45,765 nucleotides of DNA from Sulfurimonas sp. (GCA_016744115.1 JADGEZ010000018.1:1-45765), one strand, 5' to 3'. Counted from the stretch's first letter, positions 28,549 to 37,794 are shown. Made by a program: numbers and translations. The notes: generated from the letters alone by a model not told the origin.

Positions 28549-31221
28549 TTATATTTTAAATGCTATCATTGTAATGTCATCATTTGTTTCTTCATTCCCT
28601 TGGTAGTCTAATAATGTATCTAAAAACATTTTTTCTTGATTCACAAACTTTTCATTGTGAGACTTATTTATAATATCTTTAAACTTTCTTTTACCAAATG
28701 GAAAACTTTTTTTTCCACCATTTTGATCTAAAAAACCATCTGTAGAGATGTAGAATTTCATATTATCTTGTGTATCAATACTATGTTGAGTAAATTCATA
28801 ATTAGAATCAGAAGTTCTGTAACCTATAGAGTGTCTATTTCCTTTTATCATATTTAATTCATTATTATTTATTATAAATAATTCGGTATTAGCCCCTGAA
28901 AATTTGATATTTTTTTCTTTTTTATTATAATAAATAATTCCTCCATCAAAGCCTGCATTTGAAATAGAGTCGTTTTTTTCTTGTTTTAAGATACTTTTCA
29001 TAGCAATATTAAATTTTTTTAAGATAGAAGCTGTATTTATACTAGATTTATCATTGATTATCTTTGAAAATATTTCTCTTTCTAAAGCTTTTACTAGCAT
29101 TGTCACAAAAGCACCAGGAACTCCATGACCAGTACAGTCGATAACCATAAATATACATTCATCTTGACTTATCTCATCAAATAGATATATATCACCTCCT
29201 ACAACATCTTTGGGTTTCCAAATTACAAAATATTCTTTAAAGTATTTAGAAAATATTTTTTTATCTGGAAGAATAGAGTGTTGAATTAAAGAAGAATATT
29301 CTATTGAATCTTTTGTATTTTGGTGCAATTTTTTTAAATTAATATGTAAGTTATTAAGATTATCTTTTTGCTTTTCAATTGTATCTAAATTCATACCAAC
29401 TTTTTTATTATCCATTAAAACACTTGTGATAGAATCCCCTAACGTATTTACTCCTGAGGATAACTTATGAAGATGTGCTTTTAAGTTTTTAGTTTGTATT
29501 TTTCTAGTAAAATTAAAATTTGAATATTCTTCTAAAACTTCTAATACACTAGAAATATTTAACTCCATATTATCAGCCATCTTATTAAGAAGTGTAGCAA
29601 GTTCATTTAAAGCTTCATTGGAAATTATTACAATAACTCTTTTGGATAGATTACCCTCTTCAAATTCTTTCAAAACTTCAATAGTTTCTTTTATGACATT
29701 TTTTTCTTCTTCTATCCCTACTTGTATTCTTTTTATATTTTGATTAACCTCTTTAGATATGTAACCAATTTCTGTATTACTTTCAATTAATAAATTTATA
29801 GTATCTGTTTTTTTGTTAATATAATCAAAAAAAGAAAATATACCTTTACTGAAGTCTTTGATAGTTTGCATGATATTTTTATTGATAAAAAATGAAAATA
29901 CAGTGAGAAATAGTATTAACAAAGTTGTGATAATACCTATAATGTAAAATTCTTTTATTAGCAAGTCATGTTCTGTATGAATGGTTTCTAATAATTCTTC
30001 AGTTACAAAATCACTAATTTCTTTCATTAAATTAATTTTTACTGTACTTAACTCAAACCAAACAGAGGCTTTTACACTAAACAAACTATTGCTAAGTGTA
30101 TTAAAAGCAGTAATTGCAGGTTTAACATCAACTTTAATCATTTCATCACTTTTAGATGTTCTAACTTTAGCTTGAATCGCTTCTATGATTTTTGGTAGAT
30201 TTTTATGATATAAACTAAAAACATGTTCTATATCTTTTAGTAAGTTGAGTTCTTCTTGATTAACATATTTCATATTTTTATAAGTATTTATACTTTTTAA
30301 TAAATCTTTATATAAAAGTTCAACATTCTGTGCATACTTATAGTCTCTTCGTATGACAAAATTTTTAAAATTATGGATGAAACCACCATAACCGACAGTA
30401 TTTTGCATATTAGATATTATGTGAGTTTTTTTTGATGAATAAAGTAGTTTATTTATAATAGGGATTAATTTATGAAAACTTTCATTATCAATGGTCGTTT
30501 TATAAAAGTTTTTTGTATCACTAGAAGCATATTTTAAAAAATTAGCAATAAATATGTTTTCTTCTGCAATATTATTAGTAAACTTTACTCTAACACCCTC
30601 TTCAAATTCATTTTTATTTAAAATACTAGCACCAATGGCTTTTTGAATACCAACTGTTTCTTTAGCAAGTAAAAAATTTAAATAGGCAATCAATTGTCTA
30701 GTTACCACAGATGAAACAGCCATTTTACTAACATTTACTATGAGTTCTAAATATCTTGAATTTATTTTTGTATAGTAAGTTAATAGTTCATCATAAGAAA
30801 TAAACACACTTTGTACTTTGGCTCTCACATGAACAATATTATTTGTATAATTTAATGATTCTGCTAATAGATTAATACTATTTTGATTCAAATTATCCAT
30901 TTTAATTTCTTTGATAAAACTATTTAAATCTTGCAATTTTTTATTAGTTATATTGTATTGCTCTTTTAACCTTTTTTGAGTATCTTTTGAGTTTACCTCT
31001 AGAAATAAAATAGAGATGCCTCTTTCTTTTTGGATTTCATGAACGAGGGAGGATATTTTAGTTGAAAGAATGACACCATTTTTTAAAATGTCTAGTTTTT
31101 CAATTTTATAATAACCATCGTATATAAAATATAAAGACATTAATATTATTACTATAACAGGTATCAATATCAAGATGAAAATTTTATTTTTTATAGATAT
31201 GTCGAAAAATAATTTGTTCAT
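28549..31221 (-). CDS. NIT-sensor SpoIIE/PP2C-type serine phosphatase (SiaA-like)
   Basis: In order: a transmembrane helix (about 13-33), a NIT-type helical periplasmic domain (SSLVHEIQKERGISILFLEV near residue 55), a second transmembrane helix (about 421-443), a HAMP-like linker (DFSKGIFSFFDYINKKTDT, then EIGYISKEVNQNI) of the kind seen in epsilonproteobacterial chemoreceptors, and a C-terminal SpoIIE phosphatase (about 645-890). The catalytic metal motifs are GGDIYLFDE, DCTGHGVPGAFVTM, STDGFLDQNGG and NDDITMIAF. It is expected to dephosphorylate an anti-anti-sigma-like partner, probably the SiaC encoded upstream. ATG 31221 has AGGA eight bases before it. The phosphatase domain is nearly the same as that at 33259-34000. 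Confidence 0.85.
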   Translation of the reverse strand: MNKLFFDISIKNKIFILILIPVIVIILMSLYFIYDGYYKIEKLDILKNGVILSTKISSLVHEIQKERGISILFLEVNSKDTQKRLKEQYNITNKKLQDLNSFIKEIKMDNLNQNSINLLAESLNYTNNIVHVRAKVQSVFISYDELLTYYTKINSRYLELIVNVSKMAVSSVVTRQLIAYLNFLLAKETVGIQKAIGASILNKNEFEEGVRVKFTNNIAEENIFIANFLKYASSDTKNFYKTTIDNESFHKLIPIINKLLYSSKKTHIISNMQNTVGYGGFIHNFKNFVIRRDYKYAQNVELLYKDLLKSINTYKNMKYVNQEELNLLKDIEHVFSLYHKNLPKIIEAIQAKVRTSKSDEMIKVDVKPAITAFNTLSNSLFSVKASVWFELSTVKINLMKEISDFVTEELLETIHTEHDLLIKEFYIIGIITTLLILFLTVFSFFINKNIMQTIKDFSKGIFSFFDYINKKTDTINLLIESNTEIGYISKEVNQNIKRIQVGIEEEKNVIKETIEVLKEFEEGNLSKRVIVIISNEALNELATLLNKMADNMELNISSVLEVLEEYSNFNFTRKIQTKNLKAHLHKLSSGVNTLGDSITSVLMDNKKVGMNLDTIEKQKDNLNNLHINLKKLHQNTKDSIEYSSLIQHSILPDKKIFSKYFKEYFVIWKPKDVVGGDIYLFDEISQDECIFMVIDCTGHGVPGAFVTMLVKALEREIFSKIINDKSSINTASILKKFNIAMKSILKQEKNDSISNAGFDGGIIYYNKKEKNIKFSGANTELFIINNNELNMIKGNRHSIGYRTSDSNYEFTQHSIDTQDNMKFYISTDGFLDQNGGKKSFPFGKRKFKDIINKSHNEKFVNQEKMFLDTLLDYQGNEETNDDITMIAFKI

Positions 31222-31254
31222 GTGTAGAGTCCTAATAAATTTATTTTAGTTACT

Positions 31255-32208
31255 TTAGTCCAACATATCTTTAAAAGTAGATCGAATAGTTAAAAATTCA
31301 TCCAAGTTTTCAAAAAAAATATCAATTAATTTAGGATCAAAATGTTCCCCTCTTTCTTCTCTAAATAACTTAAATATTCTTTCATCTTCCCATGCTTTTT
31401 TATATACCCTATCACTCCCTAGAGCATCAAATACATCAGCTAAGGCAGTTATTCGTCCATATATATGGATCTCTTCACCTTTTAATCCCTGCGGATAGCC
31501 TTTTCCATTATATTTTTCATGATGTTCATAGGCTACTGTTGATGCAGTTTTTAAAAGAATCCTATTAGAATGTCTTAACATATCATAACCTATCTGTGCA
31601 TGAGTATCCATGATAACTCTTTCTTCATCAGTGAACCTACCAGGTTTATTTAATATCATATCAGGAATAGCAACTTTTCCTATATCATGCATAGGCGAGG
31701 CTTGTTTTAACATCTCAGCTTCTTTTAAAGGTAAACCATAATAAAGAGCAAAAAGTTTAGAGTATTCTGCAACTCTTTTAACATGAAAGCCCGTTTCTTT
31801 GGACCTACTCTCACCAATAGCACCCATAGTAAAAATAACTTCTACTTGGGTATCTTCTATTTCTTTACTTAGGAGTTTAATTTCCTCTAGTTTTAACTGA
31901 AGTTCATCGTAATCTTTTCTCTGTCTTTGATCACTCCTCAACATGATTTTATCTTGTCTTACAATATCCTTTATTAATTTTTTTGTTGTATCTTCAAAAT
32001 TTCGTTTTAATATTTCAATTTCATTAATTAAAGAATTTTTTTCTGTATTTTTTTCTTTATTTCTTCTGGAGATTTTAGTTCTTCTTTGGGATTCTTTGCG
32101 TCTTTGTTCTTTATCACGCTTGTCTCCTTTTTTGCGTCTTTCTCCCTTCTCACGCCTCTCTTCTTCTCTTCGCCTTTCTTCTTCTTTACGCCTTTCTTCT
32201 TTATCCAT
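31255..32208 (-). CDS. HD-GYP domain c-di-GMP phosphodiesterase
   Basis: Residues 1-58 are an extreme Glu/Arg/Lys tract (repeats of EERR/ERRR), followed by a coiled coil (60-125) and an HD-GYP domain (about 130-310). The key residues are H174-D175 in HDIGKVAIPD, DTHAQIGYDM, and HHEKYNGKGYP (229-239). HD-GYP enzymes hydrolyse c-di-GMP with a di- or tri-metal centre. There is no receiver domain, so control must come through the N-terminal region or a partner. The gene starts 17 bases after siaC, in the slot where Pseudomonas has siaD, a diguanylate cyclase. c-di-GMP hydrolysis follows from intact motifs; SiaC control is inference. Confidence 0.87.
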   Translation of the reverse strand: MDKEERRKEEERRREEERREKGERRKKGDKRDKEQRRKESQRRTKISRRNKEKNTEKNSLINEIEILKRNFEDTTKKLIKDIVRQDKIMLRSDQRQRKDYDELQLKLEEIKLLSKEIEDTQVEVIFTMGAIGESRSKETGFHVKRVAEYSKLFALYYGLPLKEAEMLKQASPMHDIGKVAIPDMILNKPGRFTDEERVIMDTHAQIGYDMLRHSNRILLKTASTVAYEHHEKYNGKGYPQGLKGEEIHIYGRITALADVFDALGSDRVYKKAWEDERIFKLFREERGEHFDPKLIDIFFENLDEFLTIRSTFKDMLD

Positions 32209-32225
32209 TATTCATAAACCTTACT

Positions 32226-32603
32226 CTATTTCTCTTTTAGGTTAAAAGTTAGATTTTCAAAATCATCTTGAAAGTCTTCTCCAGCTTCTAAAGCACTTTC
32301 ATTCTCTTCATCGTAAATCCAGTTTATAGTTATCTTGTGCTCATCATTGTTTTCTTCTAATAAATCAAAAAAATCAAAAAATAATTTAGAACTACTTGAG
32401 TTAAAATATATAATTTCTAGTGAAATTATAGTTTCTTCTTTAGCATGTTTTCTAAAATATTTATCAATCCAAGATAAAACAGGCTCATAAAATTCAAATG
32501 TATTTTCTGGATATGATTTTCCAAAAAAATTCATTTCGCCTTTGCTCGCATCTAAGTCAATTTGTGGAGTATATTTTGTTTGTTCTATAGAAAGATTTTT
32601 CAT
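32226..32603 (-). CDS. siaC: SiaC family regulatory phosphoprotein (DUF1987)
   Basis: This 125-residue protein fits the DUF1987/SiaC family: IEQTKYTPQIDLDASKGEM at the start, GKSYPENTFEFYEPVLSW, LEIIYFNSSSSKLFF, and a WIYDEENES segment. In Pseudomonas aeruginosa SiaC is phosphorylated on a threonine by SiaB, dephosphorylated by SiaA, and when unphosphorylated activates the cyclase SiaD. The equivalent site here appears to be Ser69, in FNSSSSK. The ATG lies four bases after the siaB stop, so they are coupled. Confidence 0.85.
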   Translation of the reverse strand: MKNLSIEQTKYTPQIDLDASKGEMNFFGKSYPENTFEFYEPVLSWIDKYFRKHAKEETIISLEIIYFNSSSSKLFFDFFDLLEENNDEHKITINWIYDEENESALEAGEDFQDDFENLTFNLKEK

Positions 32604-32607
32604 TTTA

Positions 32608-33165
32608 TTAATCCGTTATCATAATTGATATATTTAAGTTGAAATAAAATTGATTTTCATTGATAACTTCAAAATGATAATTCATCTTATCAGATCGTTT
32701 GGCTATCTCTAAAAAACCTATGCCTGCACCAAGAGAATGCTTGTCCTTACCTTCTCTTCTAACTTGTCTATACTTTTTTTTCAATTCTTCTTTACCTAAG
32801 GTGACAACTCCTTGAAGCTTATCCTCTAATTTTTCTTTGGCATCTTTAGAAACTACATTGTTACTATGAAGCAAATAATTTTTAATCTTGCCTTGCTCTT
32901 CTTCCTTTGCTACTAATATTAAACCATCAGTGCTAATTTCTGAATCTTGATCATGTCTACTTGAATAGTTCATCATGTTTTGGGTTAATTCAATAAAAAT
33001 TGTAAAAATATTATTAGCAATACCCATTTTTAAATTATTGTCTTCTGCCTCTTTTTCTAAGGCATCTATCATCCCAGTTATCAAAGTCTGAGACAATATA
33101 CCTCCATAAGTTAAAAATATAATCCCCTCGGATTCTATAATTGTTCTAATTTGATTTATATGCAT
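32608..33165 (-). CDS. siaB: SiaB family protein kinase
   Basis: This 185-residue protein fits the SiaB (DUF6272) family of GHKL-type kinases. The N-box-like helix reads FTIFIELTQNMMNYSSRH (about residues 54-71) and a glycine-rich loop is seen in SLGAGIGFLEIAKRS (about 148-162). The family phosphorylates SiaC. AAAGGA precedes the ATG. The gene is 93 bases after the large phosphatase gene and four bases before siaC, the same order as siaA-siaB-siaC in Pseudomonas. Confidence 0.85.
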   Translation of the reverse strand: MHINQIRTIIESEGIIFLTYGGILSQTLITGMIDALEKEAEDNNLKMGIANNIFTIFIELTQNMMNYSSRHDQDSEISTDGLILVAKEEEQGKIKNYLLHSNNVVSKDAKEKLEDKLQGVVTLGKEELKKKYRQVRREGKDKHSLGAGIGFLEIAKRSDKMNYHFEVINENQFYFNLNISIMITD

Positions 33166-33258
33166 TTATTTTCCTTTTATAACTTTGACTTTGCAGATGT
33201 GCTTGTATTTTGTATCATACTATAATGAACTTTGAATTTTTATTAATAGACATAATTT

Positions 33259-36200
33259 TTATATTTTAAATGCAATCATAGTAATATCATCATTTGTTTC
33301 TTCATCACCTTGATACTCTGATAATGTATCTAAAAATATTTTTTCTTGTTCTACAAACTCTTGAGTATGAAATTTTTGTATAATACTTTTAAACTTTCTT
33401 TTCCCAAATGGAAAACCTTTTTCTCCACCGTTTTGATCTATAAAACCATCTGTTGTGATATAAAAGTCCATATTATCTTGTGTATCTATAATATGCTCTG
33501 TAAATTTATAATCTGCATCAGATGTTCTGTAACCAATAGAGTGTCTATCCCCTTTAATCATCTTCAATTCATTGTCTTTCATTATAAACAACTCACTATT
33601 AGCTCCTGAAAATTTGATGATTTTTTCTTTTTTATTATAATAAATAATTCCTCCATCAAAGCCCGCATTTGAAATAGAATCTCTATTTTCTTGTTTTAAG
33701 ATACTTTTCATCTCTTTGTTGAACTTTTGCAAGATAATAGAAGTATTTATGTCATTTGTATCATTTGAGATACTTGAAAATATTTCTCTCTCAAGTGCTT
33801 TTACTAACATCGTAACAAAAGCACCTGGAACTCCATGACCAGTACAATCAATAATCATAAAAATACATTCATCTTCAGTTATTTCATTAAATAGATATAT
33901 ATCTCCTCCTATTATATCCTTGGGTTTCCATATCACAAAATATTCTTTAAAATATTTTGCAAACAATTCTTTATCAGGAATAATAGCATCCTGAATAAGA
34001 GAAGAATATGCTATAGAGTCTTTTATATGTTTGTGTGTTTGATGCAAATCTTTTCGCTGTTTTTCAATAGAATCTTTCATATGAAAAAACTCTTGAATAG
34101 TCTCACCAATCTCATCAGTATAAAAAATCCTCTTTTTTATATCTGCATCATTCATTTTGAATTTTTTTATAATTCTTGATAAATACTCAAGAGGTTGTGT
34201 GATTTTTTTCATTATCATTAAGTATATAACAAAGTTTCCGAGAATAAAAAATATGCCTACTATTATAATATATATAAATTCATTTTTAATTCTATAGTTT
34301 AATAATTCTATTTGAGCATTCATACCTTGATACATTGAAATTACCATATCATCTAGGGGAAGCATGATTTTTTCTTTTTCTTTATAATATTGTTTTGAAA
34401 ACAATAGTTTTATTGCTAACTTTTGATTATCGTTCTCCATGGCTTTAAAAGCATCTTTTTCTAAATTTACTAAATTATTTGAATTAAATTCCGACAAATG
34501 TAAAAGATCTTTTTGAAAAGCGTTAAAAGGTAATTTATTAATGATGCTTTTTATAGATTGTTTATGTATTCCTTTGTGTTTTTGCTCTCTTCTTTCTTTG
34601 TTTAAATCCCAATAAATTAAATTATAATGTTTAGGTCTAATCTTAGATCCGTTTCTTATATCTAAAATATCAAAATATTGATTTTTGAATTTTACCTCTT
34701 TTGTAACAGCATAAGATCTTACTGATTTAGTTAAATCATCGGAACTTTGTCTTAGCTTTTGCATCACTTGAACTATATCAGTCTTATGTTTATATACAAG
34801 TGCTAGTTCATTTTCAACTCTATCTAAACTAAAAATTTGATAAATCAGAAAAAATATTACAGAAAGCTCAAATGCAACTATAAATAAAATAAATTTATTT
34901 ATGTTAATATTTAATATCTTTGATTTTGAATAAGTAGAATAAATAAAAATTAATAAAACACCTAATACAAAGATAGAAAAAAGAAGTTCACCTAATGTTA
35001 AGATATTTAATAATGAAAATTCTTGATTATTTTTTGAATTATTTAAGTTTTTATTTATTTGTGTTGCTGTACTAATATCATTATTGATTGCCTGCAACCA
35101 TTTGTTAGATATTTCTACTTTTTTTTCAATTGTAATGGTATTTAAAGCTTTTTGAATGATCGAAGCTAAAATAGGCTTATTTATATTTGAAAAAACATGT
35201 AAACTCGGAGACTCAAAAGATGCTTGAGAAATACCTTTTAAACCAAGAATAAACTCATCATTTATCTTTTTTTCTACAACAATTTGCCCATTAAATAAGG
35301 CGTCGGCTTTTGAATTTAACACAAGATTTATAGCCTCATGTAAAGATTTAGTAGTTATTATATTGATTTTTGGAAATTTCTTTTGTATCTTGTCAATAGA
35401 GCCAAAGCCTAGTTGCATTATAAGTGTTTTACCCTCTAAGTCCTTCATTGAAAATATAGTGTTATTAGTTTTTTTTACATAAATATAATCTTTCATTTTA
35501 AAATAAGGCTTGCTATATAAACCATAGTGCGATCTTTTTTCTGTGTAATAAGAAGCTGGTAGTATATCTATTTTTTTATTTTTAAAATCATTTAAGATCA
35601 TATCCCATGTATCATCGACATAAGTAACATTCAAGCCAGTTCTTTTTATGATAAGTTTCATATAATCTCCACTAATTCCATCTATTTTTAATGATGTATT
35701 CATAAAAACTATAGGAGACCAATCTTCAACTCCTATGCTAACTGTGTTTTGACTAATCCATTTTCTTTCTTGAAATGTCAGCCCAAGATTTATTTCTTTT
35801 TGACTTGCTTTTAGTATATCTTTTTGATATATTTTATCCCTTAAATTTGATAATTCCTCTTTAGGGATAATTTTAAATATTTTATTAATTATGGAATGAA
35901 GTAATGGATAGTTTTTATTTATTCCTAAGTGTTTATTTCCATATTTGTTGTAAATTATTTTTGCTACTTTAAGTCTATATTTTTGTAAGTCTTGATAATT
36001 TTTTTTATATGAAACTAGGGCTGAGACATCTTTGTTTTTAGATAAATTTTCATACATGGTTCTTTCATTTGAATAATGTAGTACATTTACATTTTTGGAA
36101 TCTTTTTCAATTGTTTTATTTGAGGAAGATTTTTTTAGAGTATAAATTGTTTTATGTTCTAAATCTTTTAAAGATTGTATCGTAGTATCTGCTTCTTTTG

Positions 36201-36621
36201 TAATAAGGTATAAAGGACCAAAGTTATACGACTTAGTATAGTTAAAGTATTTTACACTTCTCTCTTTTGTCCAAGATAAGTTTAATATTCCAAATACTAA
36301 TTTATCCTCTTTTGCTTTTGCAAAGGCTTCTTCCCAAGAAGAAAATTTAATTGCTATTAAATTAGTGCCACCATATTTATTTAATAATATTAATAAATCT
36401 GTGTGTATATTGCTTCCTTTGCTATCGTACTTGGCACTCAAAGTAGTTGCAATATTTATATTAGGGTGAGCCTCTAACCATTCTTCTTCTTCTTTTGTAT
36501 AATCAGGCATATATGTGTTACTTGATTTGAAACTATTAATTTTTACTGTATTGTTATATGCATGTACCGTATTTAGATAGCTTAACAAAATAATAAAAAC
36601 AATAACTTTTCTAATATACAT
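33259..36621 (-). CDS. siaA: Double SBP_bac_3 sensor SpoIIE/PP2C phosphatase (SiaA-like)
   Basis: The 1120-residue protein has a signal-like first helix, two periplasmic solute-binding (SBP_bac_3, PBP2-like) domains (about 45-275 and 290-525; the second has SIGVEDWSPIVFM and GISGDYMKLIIKRTG), two transmembrane helices (about 540-562 and 577-600), a second helical periplasmic region, a further transmembrane helix (about 785-808), a HAMP domain and a C-terminal SpoIIE phosphatase (about 880-1120; GGDIYLFNE, DCTGHGVPGAFVTM, TTDGFIDQNGG). The tandem SBP domains suggest sensing of an amino acid or similar small solute. ATG 36621 is chosen over 36633 because GGAG lies six bases before it. It heads the siaBC cluster and should dephosphorylate SiaC. 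Confidence 0.85.
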   Translation of the reverse strand: MYIRKVIVFIILLSYLNTVHAYNNTVKINSFKSSNTYMPDYTKEEEEWLEAHPNINIATTLSAKYDSKGSNIHTDLLILLNKYGGTNLIAIKFSSWEEAFAKAKEDKLVFGILNLSWTKERSVKYFNYTKSYNFGPLYLITKEADTTIQSLKDLEHKTIYTLKKSSSNKTIEKDSKNVNVLHYSNERTMYENLSKNKDVSALVSYKKNYQDLQKYRLKVAKIIYNKYGNKHLGINKNYPLLHSIINKIFKIIPKEELSNLRDKIYQKDILKASQKEINLGLTFQERKWISQNTVSIGVEDWSPIVFMNTSLKIDGISGDYMKLIIKRTGLNVTYVDDTWDMILNDFKNKKIDILPASYYTEKRSHYGLYSKPYFKMKDYIYVKKTNNTIFSMKDLEGKTLIMQLGFGSIDKIQKKFPKINIITTKSLHEAINLVLNSKADALFNGQIVVEKKINDEFILGLKGISQASFESPSLHVFSNINKPILASIIQKALNTITIEKKVEISNKWLQAINNDISTATQINKNLNNSKNNQEFSLLNILTLGELLFSIFVLGVLLIFIYSTYSKSKILNININKFILFIVAFELSVIFFLIYQIFSLDRVENELALVYKHKTDIVQVMQKLRQSSDDLTKSVRSYAVTKEVKFKNQYFDILDIRNGSKIRPKHYNLIYWDLNKERREQKHKGIHKQSIKSIINKLPFNAFQKDLLHLSEFNSNNLVNLEKDAFKAMENDNQKLAIKLLFSKQYYKEKEKIMLPLDDMVISMYQGMNAQIELLNYRIKNEFIYIIIVGIFFILGNFVIYLMIMKKITQPLEYLSRIIKKFKMNDADIKKRIFYTDEIGETIQEFFHMKDSIEKQRKDLHQTHKHIKDSIAYSSLIQDAIIPDKELFAKYFKEYFVIWKPKDIIGGDIYLFNEITEDECIFMIIDCTGHGVPGAFVTMLVKALEREIFSSISNDTNDINTSIILQKFNKEMKSILKQENRDSISNAGFDGGIIYYNKKEKIIKFSGANSELFIMKDNELKMIKGDRHSIGYRTSDADYKFTEHIIDTQDNMDFYITTDGFIDQNGGEKGFPFGKRKFKSIIQKFHTQEFVEQEKIFLDTLSEYQGDEETNDDITMIAFKI

Positions 36622-36858
36622 TTCTAACTCCATTTAGATAGATCTAATTTATTTACTTAAATAGGATGAGAAAATAAATTTCATATTATCTAATATCTAC
36701 TGTAATGTAGAATATGAATTCTATGAAATTAATCTATTCTATAGTTTCTATGGTGTTATGATAGCATAAATATAAATTTTTTTATATAATTTTAAGTTAA
36801 ATTTAAGAGCTTAGAGATTAAAAGGAGTCTAAAAAGTAGGAGTTCAAATTTCTAGTGA

Positions 36859-36880
36859 ATGCCTCTTTAAATAGAGGCAT
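36859..36880 (-). terminator. Stem-loop 3' of rpsR
   Basis: A perfect eight-base stem ATGCCTCT / AGAGGCAT with a six-base loop lies seven bases past the rpsR stop. It lacks a U-run, so it may be a weak terminator or an mRNA 3'-end stabiliser. The rest of 36634-36858 is AT-rich and should hold the promoter of the siaA-like gene, including a TAGAAT-ATGA-ATTCTA palindrome at 36708-36723, but no clear box stands out. Confidence 0.5.
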
Positions 36881-36887
36881 ATTAGGA

Positions 36888-37151
36888 CTATCGAAGGTTT
36901 TCAAATGGTTGTGTGATAACTGCTTTACGAGTCACAGTATAAGGAACTAATGCTGCTGCACGAGCTCTTTTTATAACTACTGAAATCATATCTTGGTGAC
37001 GTTTACAGTTTCCTGTTAAACGGCGTGGCATGATTTTATACCTTTCTGAAAGCGAGAAGCGTAATGCTCCAACATCTTTGTAATCCATAAAATCAACTTT
37101 TGATTCACAGTATTTACAAAATCTTTTTTTATATTTTCTTTTTTCTGACAT
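36888..37151 (-). CDS. rpsR: 30S ribosomal protein S18
   Basis: The 87-residue protein has the S18 core ([40 protein letters not shown]) with a CxxC pair near the start. It binds S6 in the 30S platform. AAGGA lies upstream of the ATG. It is last in the rpsF-ssb-rpsR operon, 27 bases after ssb. Confidence 0.97.
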   Translation of the reverse strand: MSEKRKYKKRFCKYCESKVDFMDYKDVGALRFSLSERYKIMPRRLTGNCKRHQDMISVVIKRARAAALVPYTVTRKAVITQPFENLR

Positions 37152-37178
37152 GGTATTTCCTTTAGGTATCTATTTTAT

Positions 37179-37769
37179 TTAAAATGGAATTTCATCTTCA
37201 TCAATGTCAATCACAGGAACAGAATCAGGACTAGGCATTCGACGACTTTGCGTATTTGCTTGTTGATTATAACTAGAAACTTTGTTTACATTTTCATAGC
37301 TTTGTTGTTGCTGCGGTGCTTGATAACTCTGCTGTTGCTGCTGCTGTTGTGGTGCTTGATAAGACTGTTGCTGTTGAGCAGGTTGTTGATAATCAGTCTG
37401 CCCACCTTGAGCAGGAGCATTATTATATTCACCACCCTCCGTCTTAGCTTTTGAGTCCATCATCTTCATGGTTTCAACTATTACAGAATGCTTTGAGCGT
37501 TTTTGTCCATTTTGATCAACCCATTGGTCAAATTTAAGTCTTCCTTCTACAAGAATTTGACTTCCTTTACGAAGGTATTGGTTGGCGATTTCGCCAGATC
37601 TTCCAAAAAATGTTAAATCTGTGTAGCAAACTTCCTCTTTTTTTTCACCATTACTAGTGTAGTTATGATTAGTAGCTATTGACGCATTTGCAATTGCTCC
37701 ACCATTTTGAGAGTATCTAAGTTCAATGTCGCGAGTTAATCTTCCAACTAATATGACTTTATTGTACAT
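37179..37769 (-). CDS. ssb: Single-stranded DNA-binding protein
   Basis: The 196-residue protein has an OB-fold (about 1-110: NKVILVGRLTRDIELRYS, TDLTFFGRSGEIANQYLRKG), a Gln-rich linker (about 122-165) with tandem QSYQAPQQQQ-like units, and the acidic partner-binding tip DIDEDEIPF. It protects single-stranded DNA in replication, repair and transformation. It sits between the two ribosomal genes, as usual. Confidence 0.96.
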   Translation of the reverse strand: MYNKVILVGRLTRDIELRYSQNGGAIANASIATNHNYTSNGEKKEEVCYTDLTFFGRSGEIANQYLRKGSQILVEGRLKFDQWVDQNGQKRSKHSVIVETMKMMDSKAKTEGGEYNNAPAQGGQTDYQQPAQQQQSYQAPQQQQQQQSYQAPQQQQSYENVNKVSSYNQQANTQSRRMPSPDSVPVIDIDEDEIPF

Positions 37770-37794
37770 GGGGTTTCCTTATTTAAGCTTAGTG

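Noticed and set aside
31943-32245. Plus-strand Ser/Leu-rich frame opposite the HD-GYP N-terminus.
   Set aside because: It is the antisense reading of the EERR repeat tract and has no independent support.
37300-37420. Gln-rich repeat in ssb as an inserted or foreign segment.
   Set aside because: Low-complexity Gln-rich linkers are normal in SSB proteins and the OB-fold and acidic tip are intact and in frame.
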